From Desulfocapsa sp. (lineage in GTDB: Bacteria > Desulfobacterota > Desulfobulbia > Desulfobulbales > Desulfocapsaceae), in contig JANTGG010000004.1 of assembly GCA_024763035.1 (NCBI GenBank), positions 1 through 63,757 on the forward strand: a stretch of DNA of 63,757 nt, written 5' to 3'. Of this stretch, positions 8,642 through 18,391 are shown in pieces. The notes below the pieces were generated by a model, which saw only the letters and a list, made by a program, of their open reading frames with translations, made no database searches and was not told the DNA's origin. The position numbers and the translations under genes are program-made. How positions within the stretch are numbered: the first letter of the stretch is position 1; each line of letters starts with the position of its first letter.

Positions 8642-9769
8642 ATGTCAGCCACCTCCTTTAACCACGTTCAAATAAGCAGGGCTGCCCTGCAGCATAACTA
8701 TCGTCTGCTGCAAAAAAAGATTGGATCTGGTGTCCGGCTGCTTGCTATGGTTAAGGCGGATGCGTATGGGCATGGTATGGAAGAGGCAGCCCTTTCCTTT
8801 GCCCATGCCGGTTGTCATGATTTTGGTGTGGCGGAGTTGACTGAAGGTGTCCGGCTGCGAAAATCAGGGCTCAAGGGGAATATACTTGTTTTCCTCGGGT
8901 TCGATCCGGCTGATGCGGCTCTCTTTTTCGATTTTGAGCTGACACCGGTTATTTTTGATCTGGAAAGTGCTGAAGTGCTCTCCAGAGTTGCATTACAGCG
9001 AAACCAGAAAATAGCTATACAGATAAAAGTGGATTGCGGCATGTCACGTCTTGGTGTCCTTCCGAATGACTTGCGAGATGTTGTAAAGAAGATAAAGGGT
9101 CTTCCAGGTGTTCAGTTAAGCGGTCTTTGCAGCCATTTTCCCCGTGCCGATGAAGCGGATGCCACTCACACTGCAGCCCAGACCAGTCTCTTTGCTGAGC
9201 TTGTAAAAGAATTGGCAGAAAACGAAGAGTTGACAGTGCATACGGCCAATTCCGGGGCTATTCTCTATTGTCCCGAAAGCCGGTTTGATATGGTTCGGGC
9301 AGGAATTTCCCTGTACGGGTATTATCCAGACGGACATGAAGGTGCCAAACGGGCAGAAGGTGAAAAACTGCGTCCTGCCATGTCTTTTTCTACCAGAGTG
9401 CTGCAGGTGAAGACTGTACCTGCCGGTAGCGGGATCAGCTATGGACATACTTTTGTAACTGAGCACGAAACAACACTTGCCGTGCTGCCTGTCGGCTATG
9501 AGGATGGTTTCCTGCGATCGTTGTCAGGCAGGGCAGAGGTTCTTGTAAAAGGCAAACGTGCACGGGTTCTGGGGCGTGTCTGCATGAATCTCACCATGGT
9601 TGATGTGACTGATATCCTGAATGTTACAGCCGGTGACGAGGTGGTTATCCTTGGGGCACAGGGTGATGAGGAAATCGACGGTGATGAGATCGCCCAATGG
9701 ATGAACAGTATCTCCTACGAGGTGCTGTGTTTGTTTGGAAATACTAATGAGAGAAGATATATCACATGA
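8642..9769 (+). CDS. alr: Alanine racemase
   Basis: 375 residues. This PLP enzyme interconverts L- and D-alanine for peptidoglycan. The PLP lysine is in MVKADAYGHG, the catalytic tyrosine is in ISYGHTF, and RVCMNLTMVDVT matches the second active-site region. The stop overlaps the argS start by four bases (ATGA), so the two are translationally coupled. Confidence 0.96.
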   Translation: MSATSFNHVQISRAALQHNYRLLQKKIGSGVRLLAMVKADAYGHGMEEAALSFAHAGCHDFGVAELTEGVRLRKSGLKGNILVFLGFDPADAALFFDFELTPVIFDLESAEVLSRVALQRNQKIAIQIKVDCGMSRLGVLPNDLRDVVKKIKGLPGVQLSGLCSHFPRADEADATHTAAQTSLFAELVKELAENEELTVHTANSGAILYCPESRFDMVRAGISLYGYYPDGHEGAKRAEGEKLRPAMSFSTRVLQVKTVPAGSGISYGHTFVTEHETTLAVLPVGYEDGFLRSLSGRAEVLVKGKRARVLGRVCMNLTMVDVTDILNVTAGDEVVILGAQGDEEIDGDEIAQWMNSISYEVLCLFGNTNERRYIT

Positions 9770-11433
9770 TTCTTGAACAGTTACTTGAAATTGTTGATGC
9801 CTGTTTCGTAAAAGGTGTGGAAGAGGGCAAATGGTCCGATACGGCAGCCGGTAAATACAGTGTTGAAGTCCCCAAACGTGAGGGGCAGGGCGATTTCTCC
9901 ACCAATATGGCCATGGTCATGGCAGGGATGGAAAAGAAAAATCCACGGGAAATTGCCGCGCAACTGGTGGAACTTCTGGCAGCTGATGACACGATGATAG
10001 ATCGTCTGGAAATTGCCGGTCCGGGATTCGTAAATATCTTTCTGAAAGCTTCTGTCTGGCAGGGGTTGCTTACGTCAGTGTATGCTGCAGGAGAGGATTT
10101 CGGAAAATCTGATATCGGAAAGAAGAGACGGGTACTGGTTGAGTTTGTCAGTGCCAATCCCACTGGCCCGCTCAGTATCGGTCATGGTCGACAGGCAATC
10201 CTTGGTGATGCCATTGCCAGGCTACTGGAGGCATCTGGACATGATGTGTACAGGGAATATTATTTCAATGATGCCGGTCGGCAGATGCGTGTCCTGGGGG
10301 AATCCACACGAGCACGTTACCTTGAACTGCAGGACCTTCCCTTCGAGTTCCCTGAAGACGGATATCAGGGGGAATATATATACGATATTGCAAAGAATCT
10401 GCTGGAAGAGCGTGGAAACGCACTGGTGGATGAAAAGGAGGTGAAGCCGTTTACGGAAAAGGCGGTGGAACTCATCTTTAAGGATATCTCAGGGACCCTG
10501 TCCCGTATGGGAATCCATTTTGATAACTATTTTAATGAACACTCCCTCTACGATGACGGCCATATCGACTCTGTGGTGGAGGAGCTGCGCAGCAAGGGGC
10601 TGGTGTACGAAAAAGATAACGCCGTCTGGTTTAAAACAACTGCCCTTGGGCAGGAACAGGACAGGGTTATTATCAAAAGCAGCGGCGAACCCACCTATCG
10701 TTTGCCGGATATTGCCTATCACCGTGAGAAATTCCGACGAAACTTCGACTGGCTTATTGATGTTTTCGGTTCTGATCATATAGCCACTGTCCCTGATGTG
10801 TTATCAGGGGTTGAAGCACTTGGCTATGATCCCGGCAAGGTGACAGTTGTTCTCCATCAGTTTGTCACCCTTACCCGTGACGGCAAGATTGTGAAGATGT
10901 CCACCAGGAAGGCTACATTTGTCACTGTGGATGAACTGCTTGATGAAGTCGGTACCGATGTTGTTCGCTTCTACTTTATGATGCGCAAAGCCGACAGTCA
11001 GCTGGATTTTGATTTAAATCTTGCTGCCAGGCAGGAAAAAGACAATCCGGTGTACTATGTACAGTATGGTCATGCACGGATCTGTTCCATCCTGCGTCGT
11101 GCCGATGATATGAATATCAGCTATAGCAGTACTGCTGATGCCGATCTTTCTCTTCTCGTGGAACCCGAAGAGCTGCAGCTGCTTAAATCCATTGCTGCAT
11201 TTCCAAAAGTCCTGGAATCGGCTGCCCTTGACCTTGCTCCCCATCGGGTGATATTCTTTTTGATGGAACTGGCAGGCGAACTGCACAGTTACTACAATAA
11301 GTTTAAAGTGATAGATGCTGAAAGTGTTCCATTAGCATTGACAAAGGCACGTCTCTGTCTGGTGTATGGAGTTCGGCAGGTGTTTTATAACGGTTTGACT
11401 ATCCTGGGAATGACAGCCCCCGACTCCATGTAA
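9766..11433 (+). CDS. argS: Arginyl-tRNA synthetase
   Basis: 555 residues, class Ia. It has the N-terminal Add-1 domain, a HIGH-type motif in NPTGPLSIGHGRQ, a KMSK-type motif reading KMSTRKA, and a DALR anticodon-binding domain ending near NGLTILGM. The start overlaps alr. A small membrane protein gene follows 20 bases downstream. Confidence 0.97.
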   Translation: MILEQLLEIVDACFVKGVEEGKWSDTAAGKYSVEVPKREGQGDFSTNMAMVMAGMEKKNPREIAAQLVELLAADDTMIDRLEIAGPGFVNIFLKASVWQGLLTSVYAAGEDFGKSDIGKKRRVLVEFVSANPTGPLSIGHGRQAILGDAIARLLEASGHDVYREYYFNDAGRQMRVLGESTRARYLELQDLPFEFPEDGYQGEYIYDIAKNLLEERGNALVDEKEVKPFTEKAVELIFKDISGTLSRMGIHFDNYFNEHSLYDDGHIDSVVEELRSKGLVYEKDNAVWFKTTALGQEQDRVIIKSSGEPTYRLPDIAYHREKFRRNFDWLIDVFGSDHIATVPDVLSGVEALGYDPGKVTVVLHQFVTLTRDGKIVKMSTRKATFVTVDELLDEVGTDVVRFYFMMRKADSQLDFDLNLAARQEKDNPVYYVQYGHARICSILRRADDMNISYSSTADADLSLLVEPEELQLLKSIAAFPKVLESAALDLAPHRVIFFLMELAGELHSYYNKFKVIDAESVPLALTKARLCLVYGVRQVFYNGLTILGMTAPDSM

Positions 11434-11453
11434 AAGAGGATGGGTCTTCTTCC

Positions 11454-11708
11454 ATGGCTAGAAAAGCACGAAAAAAAGCTCCTCCCAAGGTAAAATTTCA
11501 GGTCAGCCGGAGTGGCATTGCCGGAATCGGAGTGGTCTGTTTCTGCATATTCCTGTGGATGTTTCTCCTGGGCGTGTGGGCGGGACAATCCCTTCTTTTT
11601 AAGGCTGTGGACACCAAAGATCTCTCTGCAGCGAGTACGAACACGAAAAAAAATCATCAGTTTGATCCTGTGCTTCTTACGGCTGATAAGCATAAGAAAA
11701 AAAAATGA
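11454..11708 (+). CDS. Small single-pass membrane protein downstream of argS
   Basis: 84 residues: a basic N-terminus (ARKARKKAPPK), one membrane helix (IAGIGVVCFCIFLWMFLLGVW), then a short polar tail ending in a run of lysines. In related bacteria the gene after argS often encodes a longer SPOR-domain protein with a similar head and helix; here there is no SPOR domain, and no SPOR-like sequence follows in another frame. It could be a truncated relative or a genuinely short protein. Confidence 0.6.
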   Translation: MARKARKKAPPKVKFQVSRSGIAGIGVVCFCIFLWMFLLGVWAGQSLLFKAVDTKDLSAASTNTKKNHQFDPVLLTADKHKKKK

Positions 11709-11841
11709 AAGTTCTGGCATTTGCCTGCAAAAGATTTACTATAGCTGTCAAAGGAAAAATCACCGGATTTCAAAGGAAAACTTCAGTAACTTGCCTTGTA
11801 TTCCCATGATTACCATCAAAATAGTGTTAAGCTGTATTTGA

Positions 11842-11858
11842 TGCAGGAGCTCCTACGA
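11842..11858. repeat. Collapsed REP-like remnant
   Basis: TGCAGGAGCTCCTACGA joins the two outer arms of the REP-like element (TGTAGGAGCTC...GAGCTCCTGCA at 28481-28558, read on the opposite strand) with the middle missing. It lies in the 224-base gap before the acetyltransferase gene; nothing else was recognised there. Confidence 0.4.
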
Positions 11859-11932
11859 TTCCAATTATCATCCACCCAAGCTTCACAGGTAATCATGTAT
11901 AATAACCAACGACTTCCGATCGAGCTTTGTTT

Positions 11933-12415
11933 ATGATACGCAACGCCAGAATGGGTGATGTTAAAAAGATCCACTCCCTCCTGAACCATTTTGCAGACAA
12001 GGGGTTGCTGTTGGGACGATCTATCAGCTCTCTTTATGATCAGCTTCGTGATTTTCAGGTGTTTGTTGACCGGGATGACAGACTGCTCGGAGTCTGTGCC
12101 CTGCATATTACCTGGGAAGACCTTGCCGAGATCCGTTCCCTTGCCGTGCTTGAAGATGCCCAGGGGAAAAAGATAGGGAAGAAGCTGGTACGGCGATGTC
12201 TGGAAGAGGCACGCGCCTACGAGATCGGAAATGTGTTTACTCTCACTTACCAGCGGGAGTTTTTCCTGAAACAGGGCTTTGTCGATATCGACAAAAATGA
12301 TTTGCCCCATAAGATATGGAGTGACTGCCTGCAGTGCTCAAAGTTCCCGGACTGTGATGAAGAGGCTCTGCAGTGCAGTGTTTCTGATCTCCTGACATCG
12401 GTCAACGCTAAGTAA
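11933..12415 (+). CDS. GNAT N-acetyltransferase, short ArgA-like
   Basis: 160 residues with the GNAT fold: an AEIRSLAV strand followed by the acetyl-CoA loop QGKKIGKKLV. The C-terminal segment LPHKIWSDCLQCSKFPDCDE, with its cysteines, is typical of the short proteins that serve as N-acetylglutamate synthase in many deltaproteobacteria, so a role in arginine synthesis is likely but not proven. An argJ gene at 43.1 kb could belong to the same pathway. The start is the ATG at 11933; a TTG two codons earlier is possible. No clear ribosome site. Confidence 0.8.
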   Translation: MIRNARMGDVKKIHSLLNHFADKGLLLGRSISSLYDQLRDFQVFVDRDDRLLGVCALHITWEDLAEIRSLAVLEDAQGKKIGKKLVRRCLEEARAYEIGNVFTLTYQREFFLKQGFVDIDKNDLPHKIWSDCLQCSKFPDCDEEALQCSVSDLLTSVNAK

Positions 12416-12535
12416 ATTCGGTACTTTTTTGCATACAATTCAGGGTGTACAACTTCTCTGCGGGTACTGTCAGACAACGCAAAAAATAAAGTAAGTCTGT
12501 GATATTAATAATCAGCAATAAGGTAAAATTTCGCA

Positions 12536-15094
12536 ATGATAGGTAAAGCTCTTACAAAGGTTTTCGGCAGCAAGAATGACAGGGTGCTCAAACAGATTCA
12601 ACCCCTGGTCAATCGCATAAACGAGATAGAAGATACCGTCACATCCCTTGATGATGATCAGCTTGCAGCACGCACAGTGGAATTTCGCGAACGTATTGCC
12701 AAGGGGGAAACCCTTGACCAGCTCCTGCCCGAAGCCTTTGCCACTATCCGGGAGGCTGCTAAACGGGTTCTTGGCGAACGCCATTACGACGTTCAGCTTG
12801 TGGGCGGGGTGATCCTGCACCAGGGAAAGATTGCTGAAATGAAGACAGGTGAAGGAAAGACACTTACCTCAACACTTCCCGTCTACCTCAATGCCCTTGC
12901 CAGCAAAGGTGTTCATCTTGTTACAGTCAATGATTACCTTGCTTCGCGTGATGCGGACTGGATGGGAAAAGTATATAATTTTCTTGGTATGAGTGTGGGG
13001 AAAATTATACACGATATGCCCGATGATGACCGTCGTGCTGCCTATGCCGCAGACGTTACCTATGGTACCAATAATGAGTTCGGTTTTGATTATCTTCGCG
13101 ATAATATGAAGTTTGAAATGGATGATTTCTGTCAGCGCGGGTTTAACTTTGCCATTGTTGATGAGGTCGATTCGATTCTTATTGATGAAGCCCGGACACC
13201 GCTTATTATTTCCGGTGCTGCTGATATTTCTACTGAGATGTACCAGTCTGTTGACAAAATAATGCATGCCTTTCAAAAAGAGGAGCATTACATGGTGGAC
13301 GAAAAGGCCCGGCAGGTTGCTCTCACCGAAGAGGGCATTGCCCTTGGCGAGGAACTGCTTGGGGTCCAAAACCTCTACGAGCCTGATGCCATAGAGCAGC
13401 TGCATCATCTTAATCAGGCACTGAAAGCCCATGTGCTTTTTACCCGTGATGTGGACTATATCGTCACAAACGGTGAGGTGGTCATTGTTGATGAGTTTAC
13501 AGGGAGAACAATGGAAGGACGCCGCTACTCCGACGGATTGCATCAGGCACTGGAAGCAAAAGAACATGTAAAAATAGAAAAAGAAAATCAGACCCTTGCT
13601 TCGATTACCTTTCAGAATTACTTCCGGATGTACGACAAACTTTCCGGTATGACCGGTACCGCCGATACGGAAGCGGCGGAGTTTAAAAAGATCTATGATC
13701 TGGATGTGGTGATAATGCCCACCAATATGCCCATGGTACGTGTGGATTTCCCGGACGTTATCTATAAGAATACCAAAGCCAAGTATCGGGCAGTTGTACG
13801 GGAGATCAAGGAGCTGCACGAAAAGGGACAGCCTGTACTTGTGGGAACCGTCTCCATTGATGTGTCGGAACTGATCTCAAAGATGTTGAAAAAAGATAAG
13901 ATTGTCCATGAGGTACTTAACGCCAAGCAGCATGACCGTGAAGCGGAGATTGTTGCCAATGCGGGTCAGTTCGGCAAGGTGACCATTGCCACCAATATGG
14001 CAGGTCGTGGAACGGATATCAAGCTGACACCGGAGTCCCGTGATGCCGGAGGACTTCATATCCTTGGAACATCCCGACACGAATCCCGTCGTATCGATAA
14101 CCAGCTTCGCGGGCGTTCAGGACGTCAGGGGGATCCCGGTTCCTCCCGTTTCTTCCTCTCCCTTGAAGATGATCTGCTGCGTATCTTCGGCTCGGGGAAG
14201 ATTTCCGGTATTATGGATAAACTCGGTATGGAGGAAGATGAACCCATCGAACATAGTATCATTTCCAAGGCCATTGAGAATGCCCAGAGAAAGGTGGAGG
14301 GGCACAACTTTGATATTCGTAAACATCTGCTCGAGTATGATGATGTTATGAATAAGCAGCGTGAGGTTATCTATCGTCAGCGTCGTGAACTGCTTTCGGG
14401 TGAGGATATTGCCGATGTGATCCAGGATATGATTGCTGATATGGTTGAAATCGTAGTTGACGAATTTACCAATGACAGGCTTGCCTCAGAAGATTGGGAG
14501 TGGGACGGCTTTGAGACACGGATGACCGAACTTTTTCAGATACGTCCCGAGTGGAATGAAAGTGATCGCAGTGATATGGACCGGAATGCATTCCGGGAGA
14601 AGATTTCTGCCCTTGTAAAAGATCATTATGCTGCTCAGGAGGAGCATAACAGTTCAGAAGTACAGCGCCATATGGAACGGGTTATTCTGCTGCAGACAGT
14701 GGATACCCTCTGGAAGGATCACCTGCTCTCCATGGATCACCTGAAACAGGGTATCGGACTGAGGGGCTACGGTCAGAAAAATCCGTTGGATGAGTATAAG
14801 AAGGAAGGGTACAACCTCTTTCTCAATATGGTTGAAACAGTGAAGCAGGAGACCATTTCAACGCTGATGCGTGTTCGTATCGTCCAGGAAGATGATGTGA
14901 AACGTCTTGAAGAGGAGCGACGCCAGCGTGCGGAACAGGAACGGGCAAGGATACAGCTGAATAAAGGTGCTGCTGGTGAAAGTGCTCCGGTTCAGCAGCC
15001 GGAGAAGCGGGATTCTCCAAAGGTTGGCAGGAATGCTCCCTGTCCCTGCGGATCTGGAAAAAAATTCAAAAAATGTTGTGGAAAACCCCAGTGA
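12536..15094 (+). CDS. secA: Preprotein translocase ATPase SecA
   Basis: 852 residues, full length. SecA drives export of unfolded proteins through SecYEG. Visible are Walker A in KTGEGKT, the [14 protein letters not shown]alker B/DEAD region, [16 protein letters not shown], the second helicase half ([22 protein letters not shown]), and the C-terminal zinc site [14 protein letters not shown] that binds SecB and phospholipid. 120 bases separate it from the acetyltransferase. Confidence 0.98.
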   Translation: MIGKALTKVFGSKNDRVLKQIQPLVNRINEIEDTVTSLDDDQLAARTVEFRERIAKGETLDQLLPEAFATIREAAKRVLGERHYDVQLVGGVILHQGKIAEMKTGEGKTLTSTLPVYLNALASKGVHLVTVNDYLASRDADWMGKVYNFLGMSVGKIIHDMPDDDRRAAYAADVTYGTNNEFGFDYLRDNMKFEMDDFCQRGFNFAIVDEVDSILIDEARTPLIISGAADISTEMYQSVDKIMHAFQKEEHYMVDEKARQVALTEEGIALGEELLGVQNLYEPDAIEQLHHLNQALKAHVLFTRDVDYIVTNGEVVIVDEFTGRTMEGRRYSDGLHQALEAKEHVKIEKENQTLASITFQNYFRMYDKLSGMTGTADTEAAEFKKIYDLDVVIMPTNMPMVRVDFPDVIYKNTKAKYRAVVREIKELHEKGQPVLVGTVSIDVSELISKMLKKDKIVHEVLNAKQHDREAEIVANAGQFGKVTIATNMAGRGTDIKLTPESRDAGGLHILGTSRHESRRIDNQLRGRSGRQGDPGSSRFFLSLEDDLLRIFGSGKISGIMDKLGMEEDEPIEHSIISKAIENAQRKVEGHNFDIRKHLLEYDDVMNKQREVIYRQRRELLSGEDIADVIQDMIADMVEIVVDEFTNDRLASEDWEWDGFETRMTELFQIRPEWNESDRSDMDRNAFREKISALVKDHYAAQEEHNSSEVQRHMERVILLQTVDTLWKDHLLSMDHLKQGIGLRGYGQKNPLDEYKKEGYNLFLNMVETVKQETISTLMRVRIVQEDDVKRLEEERRQRAEQERARIQLNKGAAGESAPVQQPEKRDSPKVGRNAPCPCGSGKKFKKCCGKPQ

Positions 15095-15173
15095 TATGAT
15101 ACCCTTTTTTGTATTGAATAAGGATGTGACCTCAGCTGTTTCACTCTATTAAAAATCAAAGGAGCAGGCAAGG

Positions 15174-15608
15174 ATGGCAAGAACTGTTGAATTTCGGGTT
15201 GTTAATCATCGAATGGGATTTAAATGTTCAAGCTGCGGCAAGAAACGTAATATGCCCATTCAGGTGAATGTCCGCAGAAAGAATGTCCGCTGCCATGCCT
15301 GTGGCGAGATAACCCGATGCCTGCTCAATAGACGCACTATCCACAGAAAACTGCAGAGCGGTGCTGCTACCATGATCACCGATGACGGCAAAGAGATTGA
15401 TGTAAGTATCCATGATATCTCAACAGGAGGAGGGATCGGTGTTGATATATCCCTGCGTGCGGCACGTGCTCAGAAGGTGAAAGTCGGGCAAAAGGTGAGT
15501 TTCCGCTGCAGCTGGAACACTCGCCTGCTCGGCAGCGGGACATTCCAGGTTCAAAATAGTAATGGTCAGCGTGTGGGTGTGAAAAAAGTAATGATGGGTG
15601 CTTTTTAA
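15174..15608 (+). CDS. Zinc-ribbon PilZ domain protein
   Basis: 144 residues. An N-terminal zinc ribbon (C18-x2-C21 ... C40-x2-C43) precedes a PilZ-like domain with R54-x3-R58 and D81-x-S83-x2-G86, the c-di-GMP contact motif. The combination suggests a small cytoplasmic c-di-GMP receptor that binds protein or nucleic acid through the ribbon (inference). AAGGAG lies just upstream of the ATG. It follows secA by 79 bases and may share its transcript. Confidence 0.82.
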   Translation: MARTVEFRVVNHRMGFKCSSCGKKRNMPIQVNVRRKNVRCHACGEITRCLLNRRTIHRKLQSGAATMITDDGKEIDVSIHDISTGGGIGVDISLRAARAQKVKVGQKVSFRCSWNTRLLGSGTFQVQNSNGQRVGVKKVMMGAF

Positions 15609-15622
15609 GGAAAGGTTCAAGG

Positions 15623-15652
15623 CACAGGGGCAGCAAATAGCCTGCCCCTGTG
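15623..15652. terminator. Hairpin between convergent genes
   Basis: A perfect 11-bp stem, CACAGGGGCAG (15623-15633) / CTGCCCCTGTG (15642-15652), lies between the zinc-ribbon PilZ gene and the convergent ppk2 gene. No T-run follows on either strand, so terminator function is probable only from position. Confidence 0.5.
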
Positions 15653-15676
15653 GTGAGTCTATAAGGTAAACTGCAG

Positions 15677-16588
15677 CTACCCGTGCAGTTTGTCCGGTTT
15701 CATAAGGTTTTTCTCCATATTTCGCAGTTCTTCTATTCCTGATACAATAATCTCGGGATCGTATTCCAGTTCTTTGGCGGGGAGTTTTCCCTCGTATTCC
15801 ATCATTGAGAGCAGGTATTTCATGCAATTCAGGCGTGCTGTTTTTTTCACGTCTGAGCGGATGATGGTCCAGGGGGCAATGGTTCTGTTTGTCTCTGAGA
15901 GCATCTGGAACTTCCGAACAGAATATTTATCCCAGTATTTCTGGGCAAGGTTATCAACAGGAGAGAGTTTGTATTGTTTCAGAGGGTCGAGTTTCCTGGC
16001 GTCAAACCGTTCTCTCTGTATGTTTTTGGATACAGAAAAATAAAACTTGAACAGCTTTATTCCATCTTTTACCAAAAGCTCTTCAAGCATGGGCACATCT
16101 TTTAAAAAGCGTTTGTTCTGCTCGTCCGTACAAAATCCCATAACCGGTTCCACCATTGCCCTGTTGTACCAGCTGCGGTCAAAAATAACGATTTCACCGG
16201 CAGAGGGGAGATGGGTCGTATAGCGCTGAAAGTACCATTGGCTTATCTCTGTTTCGTTGGGTTGCGTGAGTGCCATGACCCGGGTATTTCTGGGATTGAG
16301 GTTTGCTATGATACGTTTGATTGTCCCGCCTTTGCCGGCGGCATCCCTGCCTTCAAATATGGCAAGAATACGGTCTCCGGTGGCTTTCATATGTTTCTGC
16401 AGTTTCATGAGCTCGATCTGCAGTTTCTTTAACTCCTGTTCATATTCAAGATGCCAGTTCTTGACATAAATGGCAGTTTTGTCCTTACCTTTTTTTCTGT
16501 TGATATTTCTGCTTGCTGTACCTTCGAGCAGTTTGACTTTTTTGCAACTGGTTTGTTTCTGCTTTTTTTTCTTTTTCTTATCAGACAT
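15677..16588 (-). CDS. ppk2: Polyphosphate kinase 2 (class I), copy 1
   Basis: 303 residues. PPK2 enzymes transfer phosphate between polyphosphate and nucleotides (class I mostly NDP to NTP). Walker A is GRDAAGKGG (80-88), Walker B FDRSWYNR, followed by MVEPVMGFC and the lid region. A lysine-rich head of about 40 residues precedes the fold. It lies 30 bases downstream of a paralogue on the same strand, so the two are probably cotranscribed. Confidence 0.94.
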   Translation of the reverse strand: MSDKKKKKKQKQTSCKKVKLLEGTASRNINRKKGKDKTAIYVKNWHLEYEQELKKLQIELMKLQKHMKATGDRILAIFEGRDAAGKGGTIKRIIANLNPRNTRVMALTQPNETEISQWYFQRYTTHLPSAGEIVIFDRSWYNRAMVEPVMGFCTDEQNKRFLKDVPMLEELLVKDGIKLFKFYFSVSKNIQRERFDARKLDPLKQYKLSPVDNLAQKYWDKYSVRKFQMLSETNRTIAPWTIIRSDVKKTARLNCMKYLLSMMEYEGKLPAKELEYDPEIIVSGIEELRNMEKNLMKPDKLHG

Positions 16589-16618
16589 GGCAGTTTCCTT
16601 TAAGGATGGGGTGAGTAG

Positions 16619-17593
16619 TTAACTTAAGGGTGCACCAAATTGTTTTTTCTGTTTTTTCATGATCTTCAGTTCCCTGTTGCCTTGAATAACCGTGTTGTCA
16701 TCAATGTTGAAGTCCAGCTTTCTGCTTCGTCCCCTGTATTTCACAGAGTTCAGTATCAGTTTCATGGTCTCCCGTCGTGCGAGATGTTTGTCATCTGAAC
16801 GGACGACGTACCATTTTGATTTGTCGGTGTGGGTTTTTTTTAAAAGTACCCGTTTTTTTTCAGTAAATTCATCCCAGAGGTCCTGAGCCTGCAGGTCAAC
16901 TTCACTCAGTTTCCATTGACGCAGTGGGTCATTCTTGCGTCGGTCAAAACGCCTTGCCTGCTCTTCCTTGCTGACGGAAAAGTAGAGTTTCAAGAGGACT
17001 GTTTTACCGGCATCGAGAATAAAGTTTTGCTCGTAGGTGGTAACCTTTCTCAAAAACCGCTGATACTGGTCGTTGGTACAAAAGCCCATGACCGGTTCCA
17101 CCATTGCCCTGTTGTACCAGCTCCTGTCAAAGAGCACTATTTCACCGGCATGGGGAAACTGTTCAATGTATCGTTTCATGTGCAGTTCAGTCTTCTGAAC
17201 ATCCGTTGGTTTGCCAAGAGCAACAATGCGGTAACGCTTTTCATTCATATAACGGGTGACTCTACGTATGGTTCCGCCTTTTCCAGAAGCATCACGACCG
17301 TCAAAGAGGATAATCATCTTTTTACCGGTTTTTTCAAGATGTGCCTGCATCTTGATAAGCTCTGCCTGGTAGGGTTTTAATTCTTCTGAATTGTAGTATT
17401 TCAGTAATGCGGCTTCGACGATTTCTTCCTTATCCTTATTCTTTAGAACGGAAAGGATTTTTCGGCTTTTTTCGTCTGGTTTGTGAGAAGAAAAGTCTTT
17501 ATCCAGAGTATCGACTACCTTTTTTATGGTGGCAGTTGTACCTTTTTGTTCAAATGCTGGAGTTTTCTTGGATTTTTTCTTTTTTGTGACCAT
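16619..17593 (-). CDS. ppk2: Polyphosphate kinase 2 (class I), copy 2
   Basis: 324 residues, upstream paralogue of the neighbouring enzyme. Walker A is GRDASGKGG (99-107), Walker B FDRSWYNR, and MVEPVMGFC is shared. The N-terminus is lysine-rich and about 20 residues longer. The Walker A alanine/serine difference and overall divergence indicate an old duplication, so the copies may differ in nucleotide preference. Confidence 0.94.
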   Translation of the reverse strand: MVTKKKKSKKTPAFEQKGTTATIKKVVDTLDKDFSSHKPDEKSRKILSVLKNKDKEEIVEAALLKYYNSEELKPYQAELIKMQAHLEKTGKKMIILFDGRDASGKGGTIRRVTRYMNEKRYRIVALGKPTDVQKTELHMKRYIEQFPHAGEIVLFDRSWYNRAMVEPVMGFCTNDQYQRFLRKVTTYEQNFILDAGKTVLLKLYFSVSKEEQARRFDRRKNDPLRQWKLSEVDLQAQDLWDEFTEKKRVLLKKTHTDKSKWYVVRSDDKHLARRETMKLILNSVKYRGRSRKLDFNIDDNTVIQGNRELKIMKKQKKQFGAPLS

Positions 17594-17658
17594 TTGGTAT
17601 CTCCCTGTACATAAGTGTATTAATAACTATATCAATAATTTTTAACTGATTGCAATTA

Positions 17659-18375
17659 TTAATTAAGTTTTCTGCCCTGAAGATACATCAAACAATATAT
17701 TTCAGGAAGATTGTTTGATTTCAATGTGTTAATAAGGGAGGTGGGGTCGTAAGGTATTCTGAAATGCTGAACAGTAATATTGGAATCTGTGAGACTGAGT
17801 ATGGCACATGAGGCAGAGGAATCACCGTCAAACATCCTTCCTACACTGCCGGGATTAATAAAATGTTTGTGATTTACAACTTTATGATAGGGTATATGGG
17901 AGTGACCAGTCACTATAATTGAGGAAGAACAGGAATTACTGAGTTCGTGAAATCGTTTGTCGGGAGTTGACGGGAAAAGAAATTCGTTTGCATGTTCAGG
18001 ACTGCCATGGAAAAGGGATAGCGTGTGTACTCCAAAGTGTAAGGCGGCTGTTTTTTTTAAAGACAGTAAATAACGGCTGTTTTTCCTGGACAGATTTTCA
18101 GCAGTCCAGCTGTACATGATTCGTTTTTCTTCTTTCCTGGGCTTTTTGAAAGTCTTCCCCTGGAGTAGTTTAATGACTTTACGGTCGGTGTTACCAAGGA
18201 TTGAATAACAGTTGTGAGTCTGTAGCCAGTGCAGGGTTTCGTTGGGAAAAGGAGCATATACCGTGGAATCTCCGCAGTTACATACAGCTTTAAAAGAAAC
18301 GTCCTGGAATGTATGGGCAACGGCGAGCAGGGCGGGATAGTTTGCGTGAATATCTGAGAGAAGAAGGATCTTCAT
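17659..18375 (-). CDS. Calcineurin-like metallophosphoesterase (YfcE/MJ0936 type)
   Basis: 238 residues. Metal-binding motifs are D8-x-H10, G35-D36, GHSH and an upstream FHGS. The usual GNHD/GNHE motif reads G61-N62-T63-D64, so the catalytic histidine that protonates the leaving group is absent, as in some YfcE-like members. The substrate is unknown; phosphodiesters are typical. It lies 16 bases downstream of the cardiolipin synthase gene on the same strand. Confidence 0.85.
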   Translation of the reverse strand: MKILLLSDIHANYPALLAVAHTFQDVSFKAVCNCGDSTVYAPFPNETLHWLQTHNCYSILGNTDRKVIKLLQGKTFKKPRKEEKRIMYSWTAENLSRKNSRYLLSLKKTAALHFGVHTLSLFHGSPEHANEFLFPSTPDKRFHELSNSCSSSIIVTGHSHIPYHKVVNHKHFINPGSVGRMFDGDSSASCAILSLTDSNITVQHFRIPYDPTSLINTLKSNNLPEIYCLMYLQGRKLN

Positions 18376-18391
18376 ACAGTGTTTACCTTAT

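Noticed and set aside
12869..13819. Open frame of 316 codons antisense to secA
   Set aside because: It lies wholly inside a full-length, well-conserved secA and its translation shows no family features; it is a codon-bias shadow.
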